Made by a program: the position numbers and the translations under genes. Positions 23,066-35,105 of a DNA stretch of 64,000 bases are shown piece by piece. Position 1 is the stretch's first letter; every line of letters starts with the position of its first letter. Source of the DNA: Porogramme epimiltina (taxonomy: Eukaryota; Basidiomycota; Agaricomycetes; Polyporales; Polyporaceae). The stretch spans positions 1 through 64,000 of the forward strand of contig FTLJ01000088.1 of NCBI GenBank assembly GCA_900155495.1, read 5' to 3'. The notes beneath the pieces are model-generated. The model made no database searches, was not told the DNA's origin, and was given only the letters and a program-made list of their open reading frames with translations.

Positions 23066-24965
23066 ATGGCCCCCTTCCACGTCGACGAGGCGACTGGTTC
23101 CGATGAGACGGGCAAGGGAACCCCCGAGCAGCCCTACCAGACCCTCGCGTTTGCCGTCTACTCCCACCCTGATGGACCCTATGCCATCCGCAAGGATGCG
23201 TCAGCTGCGTACGACGAGCCGACACAATCCGCCTTGAAAAAGGCGAAGAAGGGCGCGGATGGTATCGAGAAGAAGCGCAAGAAAGCGGAGGAGCTCGCGG
23301 AGAGGGAGGCAAAGGAGCAGGCCGCGGCGCGCGAAAAGAAGGAGAAGAAGCTGGAGGAGAGCAAGAAGATCGTGCTCGCGCAGGATCCCAGTCTTCCTGC
23401 TGCAATCAAGGTGCGTTCACCTGCCCCATCTACCTTGGCACGCGAGCTCATTCCTCCTGCCGTCATTGCCTCACATCGACATAGTCGAAGATCGGAGGTC
23501 TCACTCCTCTCAGGTCAAAGCGCGTTCGCACATCTGGATGGGTTCATCGGTTGCGCGATCAGAAAGAGATCATTTTCATCGTCCTCCGGGATGGCACTGG
23601 CTACCTCCAATGTGTTCTGTCCGGGCAGGTCGCGCAGACATATGAAGCGCTCACGCTCACACTGGAGTCTACAATCGAAGTTCACGGCACGCTCAAGGTC
23701 GTCCCCGAAGGACAGACTGCCCCAGGTGGACACGAGCTCGTTGTAGACTACTGGAAGGTCCTCGGTGCTGCGCCTGGTGGCGAGGATGCGTTCACCAACC
23801 GCTTGAACGAGGTGAGTGCTACATGTGCAGTGTTGTATGCTCCCTACTGACGACGCGACCAGAAATCCGACCCATCCATCCAGGCCGATCTGCGGCATAT
23901 GGTCATGCGTGGAGAAACCGCATCCGCTGTGCTCAAGCTCCGCGCCGCGCTCCTCAGCGCATTCCGCCAGTCCCTCGTTTCGCACGACCTGATGGAAGTC
24001 ACGCCCCCGTGCTTGGTGCAGACCCAGGTCGAGGGTGGCGCGACCCTGTTCAAGCTCGACTACTACGGCCAGCCCGCGTTCCTGACGCAGAGCTCCCAGC
24101 TCTACCTCGAGACGTGCCTACCGTCGCTCGGCGACGTGTTCTGCGTGCAGGAGTCGTTCCGCGCCGAGAACTCGCACACGCGCCGCCACCTGAGCGAGTA
24201 CACGCACCTCGAGGCCGAGCTCGCGTTCATCAACTTCGACGACCTCATGGACCACATCGAGACCGTCATCTGCGAGACCGTCGACAAGCTCCTCGCGGAC
24301 CCCGCGTCGGCCGCGCTCATCCGCCAGCTCAACCCCGACTTCCAGGCGCCCGCGCGGCCGTTCATGCGCCTCTCGTACGCGGACGCGATCCAGTGGCTCA
24401 ACGACCACGACATCAAGCACGAGGCCGAGGACGCGGACGGGAACGTCATCAAGGACGAGCAGGGCAACCCGGTCATGGTCGAGCACAAGATCGGCGACGA
24501 CATCGCGGAGGCCGCGGAGCGCCGCATGACGGACATCCTCGCGCGCCCGATCTTCCTCCACGGCTTCCCCGCGGAGCTCAAGGCGTTCTACATGAAGAAG
24601 ATACCCGCGAAGGACGGCGCGGTCGGCGGGCCGACGTTCACCGAGAGCTGCGACCTGCTCATGCCTGGTGTCGGAGAGATCGTTGGCGGGTCGATGAGGA
24701 TTGCGGACGAGGCGGAGCTGCTCGCCGCGTACAAACGTGAAGGCATCGACGCCGCTCCGTACTACTGGTTCACCGATCAGCGCAAGTACGGCACATGCGA
24801 GCACGGTGGTTACGGTCTGGGCGTCGAGGTGAGCTATAGTGCATACAGATGTCGTCGAAGTTTGCTGATGAGTCGCTCTAGCGTTTCTTGGCCTGGTTGG
24901 CGAAGAGATATACCGTCCGTGAGTGCTGCCTCTACCCGAGGTGGCCCGGACGTGCTACGCCCTAA
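23066..24965 (+). CDS. DED81: Asparaginyl-tRNA synthetase, cytosolic
   Basis: Class II synthetase charging tRNA-Asn. Exons 23066-23410, 23485-23811, 23863-24828 and 24882-24965 give 573 residues in frame. After an N-terminal extension with a lysine-rich coiled region ([13 protein letters not shown]), the OB-fold anticodon-binding domain reads [13 protein letters not shown] and [15 protein letters not shown]. The catalytic domain shows [11 protein letters not shown], motif 2 [19 protein letters not shown] and, across the last intron, motif 3 [14 protein letters not shown] with [19 protein letters not shown]. The final residues distinguish AsnRS from AspRS. No lesion seen. Confidence 0.94.
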
Positions 24966-25126
24966 GTGCAAGAGGAGAGGAGAATCAATAGCAGTGTGTA
25001 TTCCTAGGTGTACGGATGCGCGTGGTAGAGGTGTATGCAGTCTCGTCCTAAATGTTGTGCTTTATCCCCCAATAACTTATTGCAGACTGCTTCCAACATC
25101 TATCTCGTCACGCATATACGAGAACA

Positions 25127-27325
25127 TCACGGTGACATCGCCACATATGCGTTGAAGTTATACGTATCCGGGTGTTTTTCAACCTTAAACTGTCCATCCC
25201 CCGGGGCGCACTCCGCTACAACGGTGCCTTGTCGCACCATCACCGCCCTCATGCTCTCCCCTGCGACGAGTGGGTGGGACAGCTTCGTCAGGCCCTCCCG
25301 AATTGCGTGCTTCTTCGGGGGAGCGTTCTTGGATGTGGAGAGATGCACCTCCGTCGGTGCAGTCGCGAACGCAACGACCCAAAACTTGTCGTCTGTCTTT
25401 ACCAAAACAGAAGAGTATTAGTCACGTGCACATCCGCTCTCCAGCACATCACGCACCAGCTGCCACCCGTCCGGCTTTCCCGTTGGGTCTCCGGGCGCGT
25501 GCGCATCGCGCAAGTGCGGACGCGCCCACATGTATATCCTGTCGCGCTCAACGGGGACGTACGCTCCCTCTTTGAACGCTCGCGCGAAGTCGCGGGTGAG
25601 GTGGAGCCAGGGAGTGTGCGGGAAGCCGTCCACCCAGGCTTGGGAGTTGGGTTGGGCGCCCTTGATGGGGCCGATGTAATGCGACTCCCCGTAGTCTGTT
25701 TGGGAGGGGAGGGTGTGTGAGCATACGACTGTGACTGAAAGGGAAGGAGACTGGCCGTTCCAAGATAGAATTTGCACTATGTCAACCTCGTCGCGTGCGG
25801 CGATGAGCTGCTCCCATCGGCGGACATAGAGCCAATCGTCGCTGCGATAAATCCACTGGAATAGGGGGTCAGTACACATCACATCATCGAACCGAGTCGG
25901 GGGCTAACGTTCTTGTTCCAGGAGCTTGGTCCATAGTGCTGCTTACAATGGTTAGGAGGAGTTCTTTCTCATACCGAAGTAGTACAACTACGGACTGTGA
26001 AGAACCAAGGGGATACCGCTGCCATGAACGTGCGCCCGCCGAGACGGTGGATATGATGCCGGTCTGTGTCAAGCTCCGGGAGCTCCACTTCTCGTCTTGT
26101 GGAATCGGGTCCGAGGTGGATCGGCCAACCTCCATTCCACTGAGAGAGTTGAGCAAGGCAATTTGGATATCGAGTGGCCTCTGTCCGCTCACATTGAAAT
26201 AGCCATCTATCGCGGGGAAAGAAGGGTACCTCCTAGGGTCGATGAAAAATGAGGGAATTAGGTGTACCTGGTGAACAATAATGATCAACTCGGGACCGGT
26301 CATGGTAGAAGGAGTACGACCTACTGGAGTAATGTCTTCTAGGGCCGCCTTAACACATGCCCACCCTTCTTCGAGACTCGGACACCCAAAAAGACAATCT
26401 TGGCCGGCAAATGTGGTCACCAAGACCTTGTCCTTGTAAATGAGCTGATTTGGATGGGTCGCAAATCTATCCACATATTCTCGGAGAAGGTGTGTGTCTT
26501 CGACGCAGTTTCCAGAAATCGCCCTGTCCACATGAAATATAGGTCAGCATCTTCGAATTGATGAGAGTAATTTTAGGTAGGCTATTGGCTGGTATGGACT
26601 CAAAAATAGTTGGCAATAACCAATGATCTATGGAAAATCGCAAAAGTGGAGCATCAGTTTTGGAGAAAGTTAGCAAATATCTCGTCACTTGTGGGCCCTG
26701 TGACAATGAATAAATCAAACGATGAACCGTAACGCCCAGTGTGGTAGGGTTTAAAAACGCTGAACCATAATCGGAAAATCAAGACAATCGCCGAACAAAT
26801 CACTGGGAAATTTGGTACGAACGTCATGTCGAAACTCAAGAAGAGTTTGAATGACAGGTCTGACTCGAGTGCGGCTGCGTAACACTCGGTTACGGACTTC
26901 TTCTGCCAGGGCTCAGGACCGACGTTGAGAGCAAAGGCGTCTCTAGTTAAAGGGAACCCTGATGTGTGAGAGGAATAGTTCGCGAAAGGACAGGATTAAG
27001 GGCCTACATTCCATGTGCGGAGGCGAGAAGAATATCTTCCGTCCAATCTTGAATAGTATATGGCTTGTACAAGGGCAGCAGCACATGGCAACCGGAACAG
27101 ACGGAATTAGCATGGGCCAATTGCTCGGTTCCTTCGTAGGACTTACATATGTATTTCCTACCATAAAACTATTGGTACACAGCCAGAGCGTCGCCAAAAC
27201 CACCTCGTTCAGTCTCAAGCCAGAGCATTCAGGTGGAATGGACGACGCAACTGAGCAACAACGAGTTTGGGGGCATTTTCGTAGTGCAAGTGCAAGATGC
27301 CGGGGTTATTCCCGGTTTGGGACAT
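25127..27325 (-). CDS. GH71 alpha-1,3-glucanase (mutanase)
   Basis: Glycoside hydrolase family 71, cleaving alpha-1,3-glucan of fungal cell walls. Minus-strand exons spell the family in order: PKLVVAH | FMVGNTY | [19 protein letters not shown] | [19 protein letters not shown], then LFLSFDMT. Next come [15 protein letters not shown] with [26 protein letters not shown] with [21 protein letters not shown], and [10 protein letters not shown] with [16 protein letters not shown]. The conserved ISWN / [18 protein letters not shown] follows, and the C-terminal beta region ends [10 protein letters not shown] at TGA 25127. The ATG at 27325 is the best start seen; no secretory signal precedes the domain, so an upstream exon may be missing. 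Some introns, notably 26530-26830, are only approximate. Confidence 0.85.
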
Positions 27326-27583
27326 GCTCTTATTTGTGTCTGTGGGGTGAGGAAGGGCACCAATTAGTCGGCGATGAGGTGGACGTGTCTTTGGGACAAA
27401 CCGTTTACCGAATGAATGTGGTCAACGGTGAGAAGCGGACATTCCCTTTTGGAGCATCAACCCTACCTCCTACTGTTGCACAGCCCTGTTTGCTCCACGG
27501 CATTGGCCGAACGCCCACCAGGGTCACTAGTTGCATACCACGGCTAAGAGGTGCATTTGAACTTCAGGCGCGGACGGGATATG

Positions 27584-27591
27584 TATATAAA
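27584..27591 (+). promoter_or_regulatory. TATA box of synthetase-like gene 1
   Basis: TATATAAA lies 76 nt upstream of ATG 27667. This supports that ATG rather than the open frame continuing 235 codons upstream, which runs antisense to the GH71 gene. Confidence 0.55.
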
Positions 27592-27666
27592 CTAGAGGTC
27601 GACTGGCTACCGTACGACATCTTCGTCAGCACCATTGTACTCACACCGAGCGGAACATCCTCTGCT

Positions 27667-29076
27667 ATGCCCCTCCAAACCGACGATTTCTCCGCTTTGC
27701 TCTCCGAGAGCAACGTGCTTTTCGAGTCGTGCCACGACGGAAAGGTGCACCACCCCCTCGGCGCGGCAGCCTATGTATTCAAGACAGAGTTGATGAAGCC
27801 CGTCCTTCGATACCTCGGACTGATTCCCGCCGGCGTGCGGTTTCCGCCCGGATCTCGTTCGCACGAGACGCAAGTGGCCGTTGAGTCTCTGTCGCTCCCG
27901 GCGAGGACAGAGGAAGAAGTAGCAACACCTGAAGACATCGCTACGCTTGTCATTCACATCGGAGCGCAGCCAAACAACAGTCCACACGTCGGCACTATCG
28001 TCACCTTCACACTCGCTTTCCACCTTGCTCGGCGCCTCCAGCGCGAGTACGCCGACCTCCGCGCCCGGGCCATCTCCTCGACGGACGCTAGCCCTACTGA
28101 CTGGGCTCAGGAGCTCCGCGCTGTCGTCCAACTCGACCTCGTCGATACCGCACCGGATAGTAGCAAGACCACAGACATTGACGGGGTCACCTACCAGTAC
28201 AGCCACCGCGCAACCGGAGCGATGCACGCCTACCTCCACGACTACCACGCGCTGCTCGCAGAGCTCCACGCGTTCGTCGAAGGCGAGGTCGCGTACAAGG
28301 TCGAGTTCCAAGAGGCCCTCATGCGCACTCCGGCTATGTGCGACGCCCTCCGCGCGATCATCGCGGATCGCGAGCGCCTCGGTCCCGAGCTGGCGCCCGA
28401 AACCGAGGTGCTCGCGCTGCGCTGCGCGTGCCCCGCGCCGGGGTGCGGCGCCGCGGACAAGCACGGCATCCGCAACACGTACTCGGTCGAGGAGGGGCGC
28501 ACGACAGTGACCTTCCACTGCCCGCACCACGGGCCCCACGCGGTCGTGCTCGAGGACGCGGACGCGCGCGCGCGCGTCGAGATGAACACGCCGCTCCGGA
28601 ACCTCGCCCGCGCGCTCGCGTACATGCCCGACGCGGTCCCGCTGCGGCGCGCGCACATGCGCGTGACAGGCGCGGACTACGCGGGGTTCTACCAGGGGCA
28701 GTTGTTCCACCGCCCGCTGTGGTTCCTCCGCGACACCCTCGAGGAGGGACCGCTGAAGGCGGCGATGAGCTGGCAGCCCCCTGTCGTTATGTTCGCGCCG
28801 CTCATCCTCGACTGGTCGGGTGCGAAGCTCTCAAAGAGTTTATATGTGAAGGAGGGTGCGTACGAGTATCTTGAGCAGAAATATTTGTTGGAGTACGCGC
28901 GAATGGTGCGGGAGGGGAAGGATAGGCGGGTGTTATTTGCGATGGTTGATGAGTGGTTGAGAGAGCCTAAGAAAGCGCATTCTCGCCACTACTCCGTTGA
29001 GTATATTGACCTGGTGTATCGACTTGCCGCAGCCAATACGGGGGGCTCCCAGGGCTCTGAGAACTTATGTGACTGA
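27667..29076 (+). CDS. Class I aminoacyl-tRNA-synthetase-like protein, copy 1
   Basis: Intronless, 469 residues, function unknown. It carries class I synthetase signatures: a HIGH-like loop IHIGAQPNNSPHVGTIVTF (about residue 96) and a KMSKS-like LDWSGAKLSKSLYV (about residue 380). A C-x2-C...C-x2-H type zinc knuckle (CACPAPGC ... CPHHGPH) lies between, as in archaeal-type class I lysyl-tRNA synthetases. Only about 80 residues follow the KMSKS loop, too few for an anticodon-binding domain. A conserved N-terminal block (HHPLGAAAYVF...MKPVLRYLGLIP) is shared with copy 2 at 51356. The start was chosen by comparison with copy 2 and the TATA box. It is divergent from the GH71 gene. A substrate cannot be inferred. 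Confidence 0.75.
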   Translation: MPLQTDDFSALLSESNVLFESCHDGKVHHPLGAAAYVFKTELMKPVLRYLGLIPAGVRFPPGSRSHETQVAVESLSLPARTEEEVATPEDIATLVIHIGAQPNNSPHVGTIVTFTLAFHLARRLQREYADLRARAISSTDASPTDWAQELRAVVQLDLVDTAPDSSKTTDIDGVTYQYSHRATGAMHAYLHDYHALLAELHAFVEGEVAYKVEFQEALMRTPAMCDALRAIIADRERLGPELAPETEVLALRCACPAPGCGAADKHGIRNTYSVEEGRTTVTFHCPHHGPHAVVLEDADARARVEMNTPLRNLARALAYMPDAVPLRRAHMRVTGADYAGFYQGQLFHRPLWFLRDTLEEGPLKAAMSWQPPVVMFAPLILDWSGAKLSKSLYVKEGAYEYLEQKYLLEYARMVREGKDRRVLFAMVDEWLREPKKAHSRHYSVEYIDLVYRLAAANTGGSQGSENLCD

Positions 29077-29522
29077 GCGGTGGAGGGCACGTTTGATCAG
29101 CACGCTTAGGCAGAGTTAGTTATTGATGATATGCGTACCAGTGACTACATTTTGGGTCAGAACATGCATGCACGATTACGTTCAGTATTGGCTTGTACTT
29201 TTATGTACGGCATATCGGTATAAGTAGCTGGTGGGGGAGGTCATTCACGTTGCGATGATGACAACAGTGGGTGGGCGCCTATTCCCGAGCTGGGGAACAT
29301 AGCAAGCGCTCACAGCCAGCCGCTCCTCTTGATCATGAACTTCTGCCTCCAAGTCGAGCCTCCTCACTAAACCCATTTACCCACATCGACAAAACATGCG
29401 ATCCAACTTTTATCTGCATCATCCATATAACATGGGACTCGTAATTTGAAGTCATGTTGATTGAAGCATGGGCAATTCGTTATCGGAGTTGCGCTCCAGC
29501 TCTAGCGCTATCATAGCCCGCC

Positions 29523-29765
29523 CTAGGCCATGCTTTCAAGGTAACGCCTTACACTTCTCATTAAATCTATATACTGATCATCAAACTTTGGTTCCCTGTG
29601 TGCTTTGGCTTCCTTGCTCATCTCGCAGGTAGCAGGGCCTGATATATCAAGGTCGTTCCCCGAGTACTTCTCAAATCCCCGGAATCGGACGTCGGAATGT
29701 AGCTGGAAGCCAATATGCTCAGAAGAATGACTCCGGGTCGGAAGCCTCAAGCTCGGTTCGCGCAA
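29523..29765 (-). other. Possible orphan exon or gene relic
   Basis: An 80-codon open frame without ATG (begins at a TTG) ends DDQYIDLMRSVRRYLESMA at TAG 29523. No family recognised. It may be an exon of an unrecognised gene reaching toward 30000 or a relic. The rest of 29077-30001 shows nothing recognisable. Confidence 0.2.
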
Positions 29766-30001
29766 GAGGATCAGCAGACCGGGCCCGTGTCAAGGTTCTG
29801 ACTGCGGCGGGGCCGCGATTGACGTCGTCCGCAGCGCTTTGGGTGGCCCTTGTATATGGGAATTTCACACGTGCAGGTGCGCCCATCTATCTTCTGCCCG
29901 CGCGGCCCTGCGGAGAAGCTAGAGTTGGGGGTCGTACTTAAGTCTCTCCCAGGAGCCCGACCAACAAGTGATCCCCCACCTCGTCTTGCTCTGCAACCGC
30001 C

Positions 30002-31600
30002 ATGATAGACCTGGAAAAAGCAAAACTTGAACAGCTCACCTCCGTCGACTATACACCCGACATTCCCCCATCCTATGTGTACGCTCAGCAAGAGAGTTGT
30101 TCGAATCCGAGTACGGTGAAGCGCCGTCGTCTCCGCCGTTGCCTGCGACATCTCCTCGCCTTTTCTCTGTTCTGCTTGTTCGCCGCGTACTTGTCTATCA
30201 ATACCATCTTCAGGGTGAGCCGTGGACTCGTGGTCTTGGTTGTGAACATGTAGTTTTCTAATATCGCGCATCTTAGGACCACTTACTGCGCCAGGTACAT
30301 GAGGGGCCCTCGAAATGTAAAGGAGTACTCCACTTGAACCCTGTGGACGACTACGCCGAGTACGAGCGCCGCATGACCGCCGTCACGCACCTTCCTCTGG
30401 ATGCAAAAGAGCTTTACTTCCTAGCCGAGGGATCGCTCGCTCATGGTACTTTCGAAGTATCACCAACCGCGCCGGCAAACTCAACGGAAGCCGTTGTCGA
30501 AGTCGATGTATTCTATAAGCTCCAGGAGTCCCTTAACGATTTGTCGTTGTGCACCATACACCGAGAGGGTACTTGGGGTGTAGGTATATTCGTGAGTATT
30601 CTGTTCCTAGTATCTCCCCGCACTTGCCTCATCTGTCGATATCCAGACCTCCCGATGGTGGCTCCCCAAAGAAGAGCGACTATTACGGTTCCATGTCCAC
30701 GTCCGTCTCCCGGCCCCTGCACCAGGTGCAGCCCCACTCAAACTTGGCTGGTTGACAACCGATTTGCCACGCTTCTCGCACTATCTACACGATATCACTG
30801 AAGCGGCGTACTTCGAATATCTTTGGCTCCAGGCCGACAACACACCAATCCACGCGGATGTACGTCCTCCGTCTCCCTTTCCCTTCACAGGCAGAATAGA
30901 GCTGACTTCAGTGCCGTAACTAAGTACGTGGCTGCAAACCGCGTCTCGATCCGGACGAACAACGCTCCCATCCGCGGCACTTTCAATGCATCGTCACAAC
31001 TCCTTCTCGAGACTACAAACGCGCCGATTGTCGTCCGAGCCAACCTCGTGAACGGAGACACTGACGGCACAGGTCGGGCAACAGCCGCATGGCTGCAGAC
31101 CACGAATGCGTGAGTTTCTTCTCCCTGATCACCCACTCATTACAGTCACGCTCTAACTCGTGCACTCCATCAGGAATATCGATGGAGTCATCGGTCTTTA
31201 TTCTAACACCACGGACGCTACGGGCGGGCGCTTCCGTGTCACCGCGCACACCGCCCATGCCCCCGTTACGTTGCACTTCGTCGACGCACCCGTGGACTCG
31301 CACCTCGCCGCGGACGCGCGCACAACGTTCTCTCCGGCAACGGTCATCCTGCATCCGACGTTCGAGGGCACGTTCGACCTCTCTACGTCGCGCTTCTTCA
31401 CTCCCGAGGTGCGCTCGCCCGGCGACATAGAAGACCCTGCTGGGCGGGGGCGGTCGCGCGTGGTGCGCACTGAACATGTTGGCCAAGGCGTCATCAAAGG
31501 AGGCGCAGCGTGGGGCAGTGTAGATCCTACGGGGAAGGGTGAGGTCGTGGTTCAGACTTCCTTCTCGAAGGTTCGACTCGACATTGGTGAGGTAGCTTAG
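30002..31600 (+). CDS. F-family type II membrane protein (F4)
   Basis: Exons 30002-30214, 30277-30591, 30647-30859, 30925-31109 and 31174-31600 sum to 1353 nt, 450 residues. A 45-residue basic tail (KRRRLRRCLRH) precedes the helix LLAFSLFCLFAAYLSI. The exported part has a first module (LPLDAKELYFLAEG, HGTFEVSPTAPANS, TWGVGIF) and a second (HVHVRLPAPAPG, LTTDLPRFSHYLHDI). Beta units follow (RTNNAPIRGTFNAS, ETTNAPIVVRANL), then the C-terminal PTFEGTFDLS...DPAGRGRSRVVR region. Function unknown. This copy shows the five-exon structure of the family most clearly and is the best reference. Several N-x-S/T sites suggest glycosylation. Confidence 0.8.
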
Positions 31601-31868
31601 GACAACTGGTGAAGGGAGCCTTATGAGACGAGTGATGTGTATTAGAACGCTGTATCAGAGCCCATGTACTTATTCTGTATTACGTCAACCAAATGGCGGA
31701 TTAAGAACTCGTCGAACATTTCTGAGTTGAAGTTGTGCCAACTTGCCGCCTCAGACACCGTGACGGAACGCGGCTCACGTGATCATTTAGGCCGACGCGA
31801 CGCGACGAGCTTGGAGCGCGGGCGGCGACACGTCCACGTTTTTATCAATTCTCCACATTCTTTGGGCT

Positions 31869-32645
31869 ATGCCCGATCCTCTGTCTGTCATCAGTCTCTC
31901 CGGGACTGAACGGAGGGCGCTGCGCAAGTTTTTATCTAAGCAAGACCTTTCCACAGAACCGGTCATACAACACCTATTAGAACGCTTGCCACCCGCGGGT
32001 TCACTTCCGATTCAGCCTCCAGGGCCCCCAAAGCCCCCAAAGCCCTCACAGCCCTCACAATCCCCGNNAAACCCCCCAAACCCCTCACAGCCCTCACAAC
32101 CCCCCGCCACATCATGGCATCCCCCCCTCCAAATACAGCCGTATATTCCTTCCACAGTCACAGAGTCCCGCGGCGGAGCAAGCATCCATAACGAACGTTG
32201 GGACACGACGAGACAGGGAACACCCACCACTCTTACTACATACGATATCCCCGGAACTTCCTCTCAACAGATAATATTCGCCCTGTCTGGTGCAAGTCGT
32301 CACGCTACAGGCTCATCAACAAAGCTCAAACATCCTCGCGTACCTTATACTCAAAGTCCCCCACCGACACCTGCGACTGGGGGAGAATGTACTCGTGCAT
32401 CACCGGTTGAGCCTCCTTCATCCTCAAGGACACCCGCTGCTGCCCCACGCAAAAGACGTCGCTTAGAGGAAGAGAGGCAGACTAATCGAGTCGGAGCTAC
32501 GGCCACGGTCAAGGCAGAGGCGGAGGAGGAAATGTTGGGTACCTGGGCCGACGAGAACGAGGAGAAGGGGGCTATCATCAAGACAGAGGACGGTCTCAAA
32601 ACTGAAGAGGAAGCAGAGGTGTGCGTCCTTCTCTCAACGCGATAG
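31869..32645 (+). CDS. Hypothetical proline-rich protein
   Basis: Open frame of 258 codons from ATG 31869; family not recognised. The N-terminus (LSGTERRALRKFLSKQ) is helical. A Pro/Ser/Gln segment encoded by CCCTCACAG-type repeats follows and contains two undetermined bases (32067-32068), so the frame there depends on the true repeat length. The C-terminal part has a basic nuclear-localisation-like motif (PRKRRRLEEE) and two KTED/KAE motifs resembling SUMO sites (IKTED, VKAEAE). GTGTGC at 32618 could be a splice donor, so the protein may continue. It lies between two F genes on the same strand. Confidence 0.45.
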   Translation: MPDPLSVISLSGTERRALRKFLSKQDLSTEPVIQHLLERLPPAGSLPIQPPGPPKPPKPSQPSQSPXNPPNPSQPSQPPATSWHPPLQIQPYIPSTVTESRGGASIHNERWDTTRQGTPTTLTTYDIPGTSSQQIIFALSGASRHATGSSTKLKHPRVPYTQSPPPTPATGGECTRASPVEPPSSSRTPAAAPRKRRRLEEERQTNRVGATATVKAEAEEEMLGTWADENEEKGAIIKTEDGLKTEEEAEVCVLLSTR

Positions 32646-33317
32646 CCCCTCCCTGCATCCCACGTCTCGACCCTGTGACAATCTTCTTGAAGGCTCGCAC
32701 TTATCTGTGAATATTTTCCTGCACACCTGGCTCATCCCGATGCAGCTTACCTTCCCTACCGCGGCCGCCAATTTAGAAGACAGCCTCTGCTAGTGAGACG
32801 CGTTAGTCAACGCCATCTCAATGTCACTTATCCATCTCGACTGCGCTATCGCGCCGCAGCACAAACCACTCACCGCGATCACGCCGTACGGAGGACGAAG
32901 TCTCACGTGTCGCTATTGGGACAGAAGACTGGACTTTGGTTCGTGTTATCTCGCGCATCGTTTAGTGTTAAGGTCTAATCTGGTCAGCAGCCGCTATGCA
33001 TGTATTTTTTTCCTCTGGTCGTCCTACTATAGTGGGGTGTTTTTACAAACATCGTTTACTCTGGAATTGAAGAGTGGGCTGCAGGAAACGTGAGAGCCCC
33101 ATCTCGACACGAGTGTCTGAGGCTGACGTTTGTCGTATAGATGACTAGGATCCCGTATTCACATAACGTCACAGTAACCTGACACACGTGCGTCAGATGT
33201 TTTGCCTCTGGGCCGCACGATCTGTCAACTAATAGAGTTCAATAGGGCCGCATGCCGCACAAATGCCCTCATAAGATGCCGGCCGCCTGTGCCTACACTG
33301 GCCCCCGTCCTCTCATT
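32646..33317. other. Intergenic between hypothetical gene and F5
   Basis: About 670 nt with no recognisable protein or repeat; presumably carries the F5 promoter. Confidence 0.45.
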
Positions 33318-35105
33318 ATGAACATGGATCTTAGTGACAAGAAGTCGGGAGCCCTCGAGGGTATCCTCGTTGTCCCTACGTCCAAGGAATCTTCAACGGC
33401 CCCGCTCCAAGTGTCGGGAAACACGCCAAAGCGTTCTCTCTTCCGTTCTCTCCTTTACTGGTTCATTACCTTCGTTGCGTTGTATCAACTTTTGAAGAGT
33501 CGAAGAGTCGGAGTCCCCGTCAATGTCCCAAGTCCCAACGTAAGCCCTCACCAGACGATCTGTGTATTCGTGCAGTGATTCTGACGCGACCCTCTAGCCC
33601 AGGCCGCTCATAAGCCCGAATCCCGCACAATGTTATGTAGCCTTAGAATGGACAAGCGCGGCCCCCTCCGCCGCCCACCTCGATTACAATTATCACCACC
33701 AAGCCAGCATAAGATACCCACTCGACTCGCGGTCTCTGAGGTTCAGCGCGAACACCGACCTTGCCTGGGGCAATTTTGAAGTCTCTGCAACGGCGCCTGC
33801 GGATTCTCTGGACATCATCGTGGACATCGATGTGTTTCACAACACTTCCGAGGCCTTCGATTCCCTCAACATGTGTACCTTGCACTATGAACGGCAATAC
33901 AATTGGGAACTGAGCATCTTTGTGAGTCTATTTCACCCAAACTGGCACGGAGCTGGCGATTCTCATGCGCGCTCGACCAGGGGTCCTCGAGCGATAACCA
34001 AAGTCACGAGACTCGACCTCTGCGCGTCCACATTCACGTTCGCCTACCTGCCCCCGGAGGAGCCTTGACACGAGTGCACGATTTGTCCACGAACCTCCCA
34101 TACTTCTCGCACGCTCTACACGACCTCGAAGACGCCGTGTTCTTCGACTACCTTTCGTTCCATGGCTCCGATGGGGCTATCATGGCAAAAGTGCGTCCTT
34201 TATAAAACGCTCCCCCCTATGCGGTTGATTCTGAGGGGGAAATACTCTCAACGACCAGTCTGTTCTTGGCGGATCTATTTCCATGGCGACATCGAACGCT
34301 CCCATCCAGGGCACTTTCTCCGCGATGTCTGGCTCGCATTTAACTACCAGCAATTCCCCCATCATTGCGCGCCTCAATGCGATCAGCTACAACAGGGCGA
34401 CTTCAATTGGTTGTAGTCCTGTCAAAGTGCACACGGCGAATGGGTATGGGCTCCCCTATATGATGCTCATCGTAAACGTCCTAACCTGCGCGTTTTAGGG
34501 AGATACGAGCCGCCGTTGGTTTCTACTCCATATTTACCAGCGACTACTTCCCCGACAAACATGCGTTTATACCCGGGCCCAGCATGCGCCCGCTGGCCGA
34601 GAAACTGCGCACGCGCCAGGAGTTGATCAACCCCTACCAAGAGGCGACCGACCTCCAATTTTCTATCTTGGCCACCACGACCCACGCGCCGCTCTCGCTG
34701 GTCGTCGTCGATGCGCCGGCGAACGCTTACCTCACACTATCCGCGTTCAATGCCCTCGCTCCCGTCAACCTCACGCTGCATCCGACATTCGAAGGCAGTT
34801 TGAAGCTTACCACTGCCCCCCCGTTTGTGCCCAAGGTGCTCTGGCCGGATGCCGCGCAGATGAAGGATCCCGCGGGGCTGGAACGCCCGTTCGTCCGCTG
34901 GGAGACGGGGTTCGACGAGCTTCAAGGGATTCTTACGGGAATTGTGGGGTGGGGATACGACGCGGATGTGAAGGATCGTGTGTGGAAGGGGAGCGCGACG
35001 ATCCGGACCAACGGTAGTGAGGCGGTGCTCGGATGGGGAGAGTTGACCACAGCTTCGGCTCTGGATGTAGTGGATGTGGGAGATTTGGTCCGTCCCTGCG
35101 TCTAA
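33318..35105 (+). CDS. F-family type II membrane protein (F5)
   Basis: Exons 33318-33539, 33598-33921, 33981-34190, 34259-34443 and 34499-35105 sum to 1548 nt, 515 residues. A ~45-residue tail precedes LYWFITFVALYQLL. The exported region contains GNFEVSATAPADS, NWELSIF, ETRPLRVHIHVRLPAPG, STNLPYFSHALHDL, TSNAPIQGTFSAM and TTSNSPIIARL. The last exon has an extra ~25-residue loop (FIPGPSMRPLAEKLR) and HPTFEGSLKL...PFVPKVLWP, then DPAGLERPFVR. Intron positions equal those of F4. It is convergent with NLR2. Closest relatives in the window are F2 and F6 (shared ETRPL-VHIH motif). Function unknown. Confidence 0.8.

Noticed and set aside
24102..24804. Minus-strand frames of 159 and 228 codons
   Set aside because: Antisense of the asparaginyl-tRNA synthetase catalytic domain.
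26962..27666. In-frame 235-codon extension upstream of synthetase-like gene 1
   Set aside because: It runs antisense to GH71 exons, has no similarity to copy 2, and the TATA box at 27584 and the copy 2 alignment support ATG 27667.
27607..28710. 367-codon minus-strand frame
   Set aside because: Antisense of synthetase-like copy 1; no start context and no motif.
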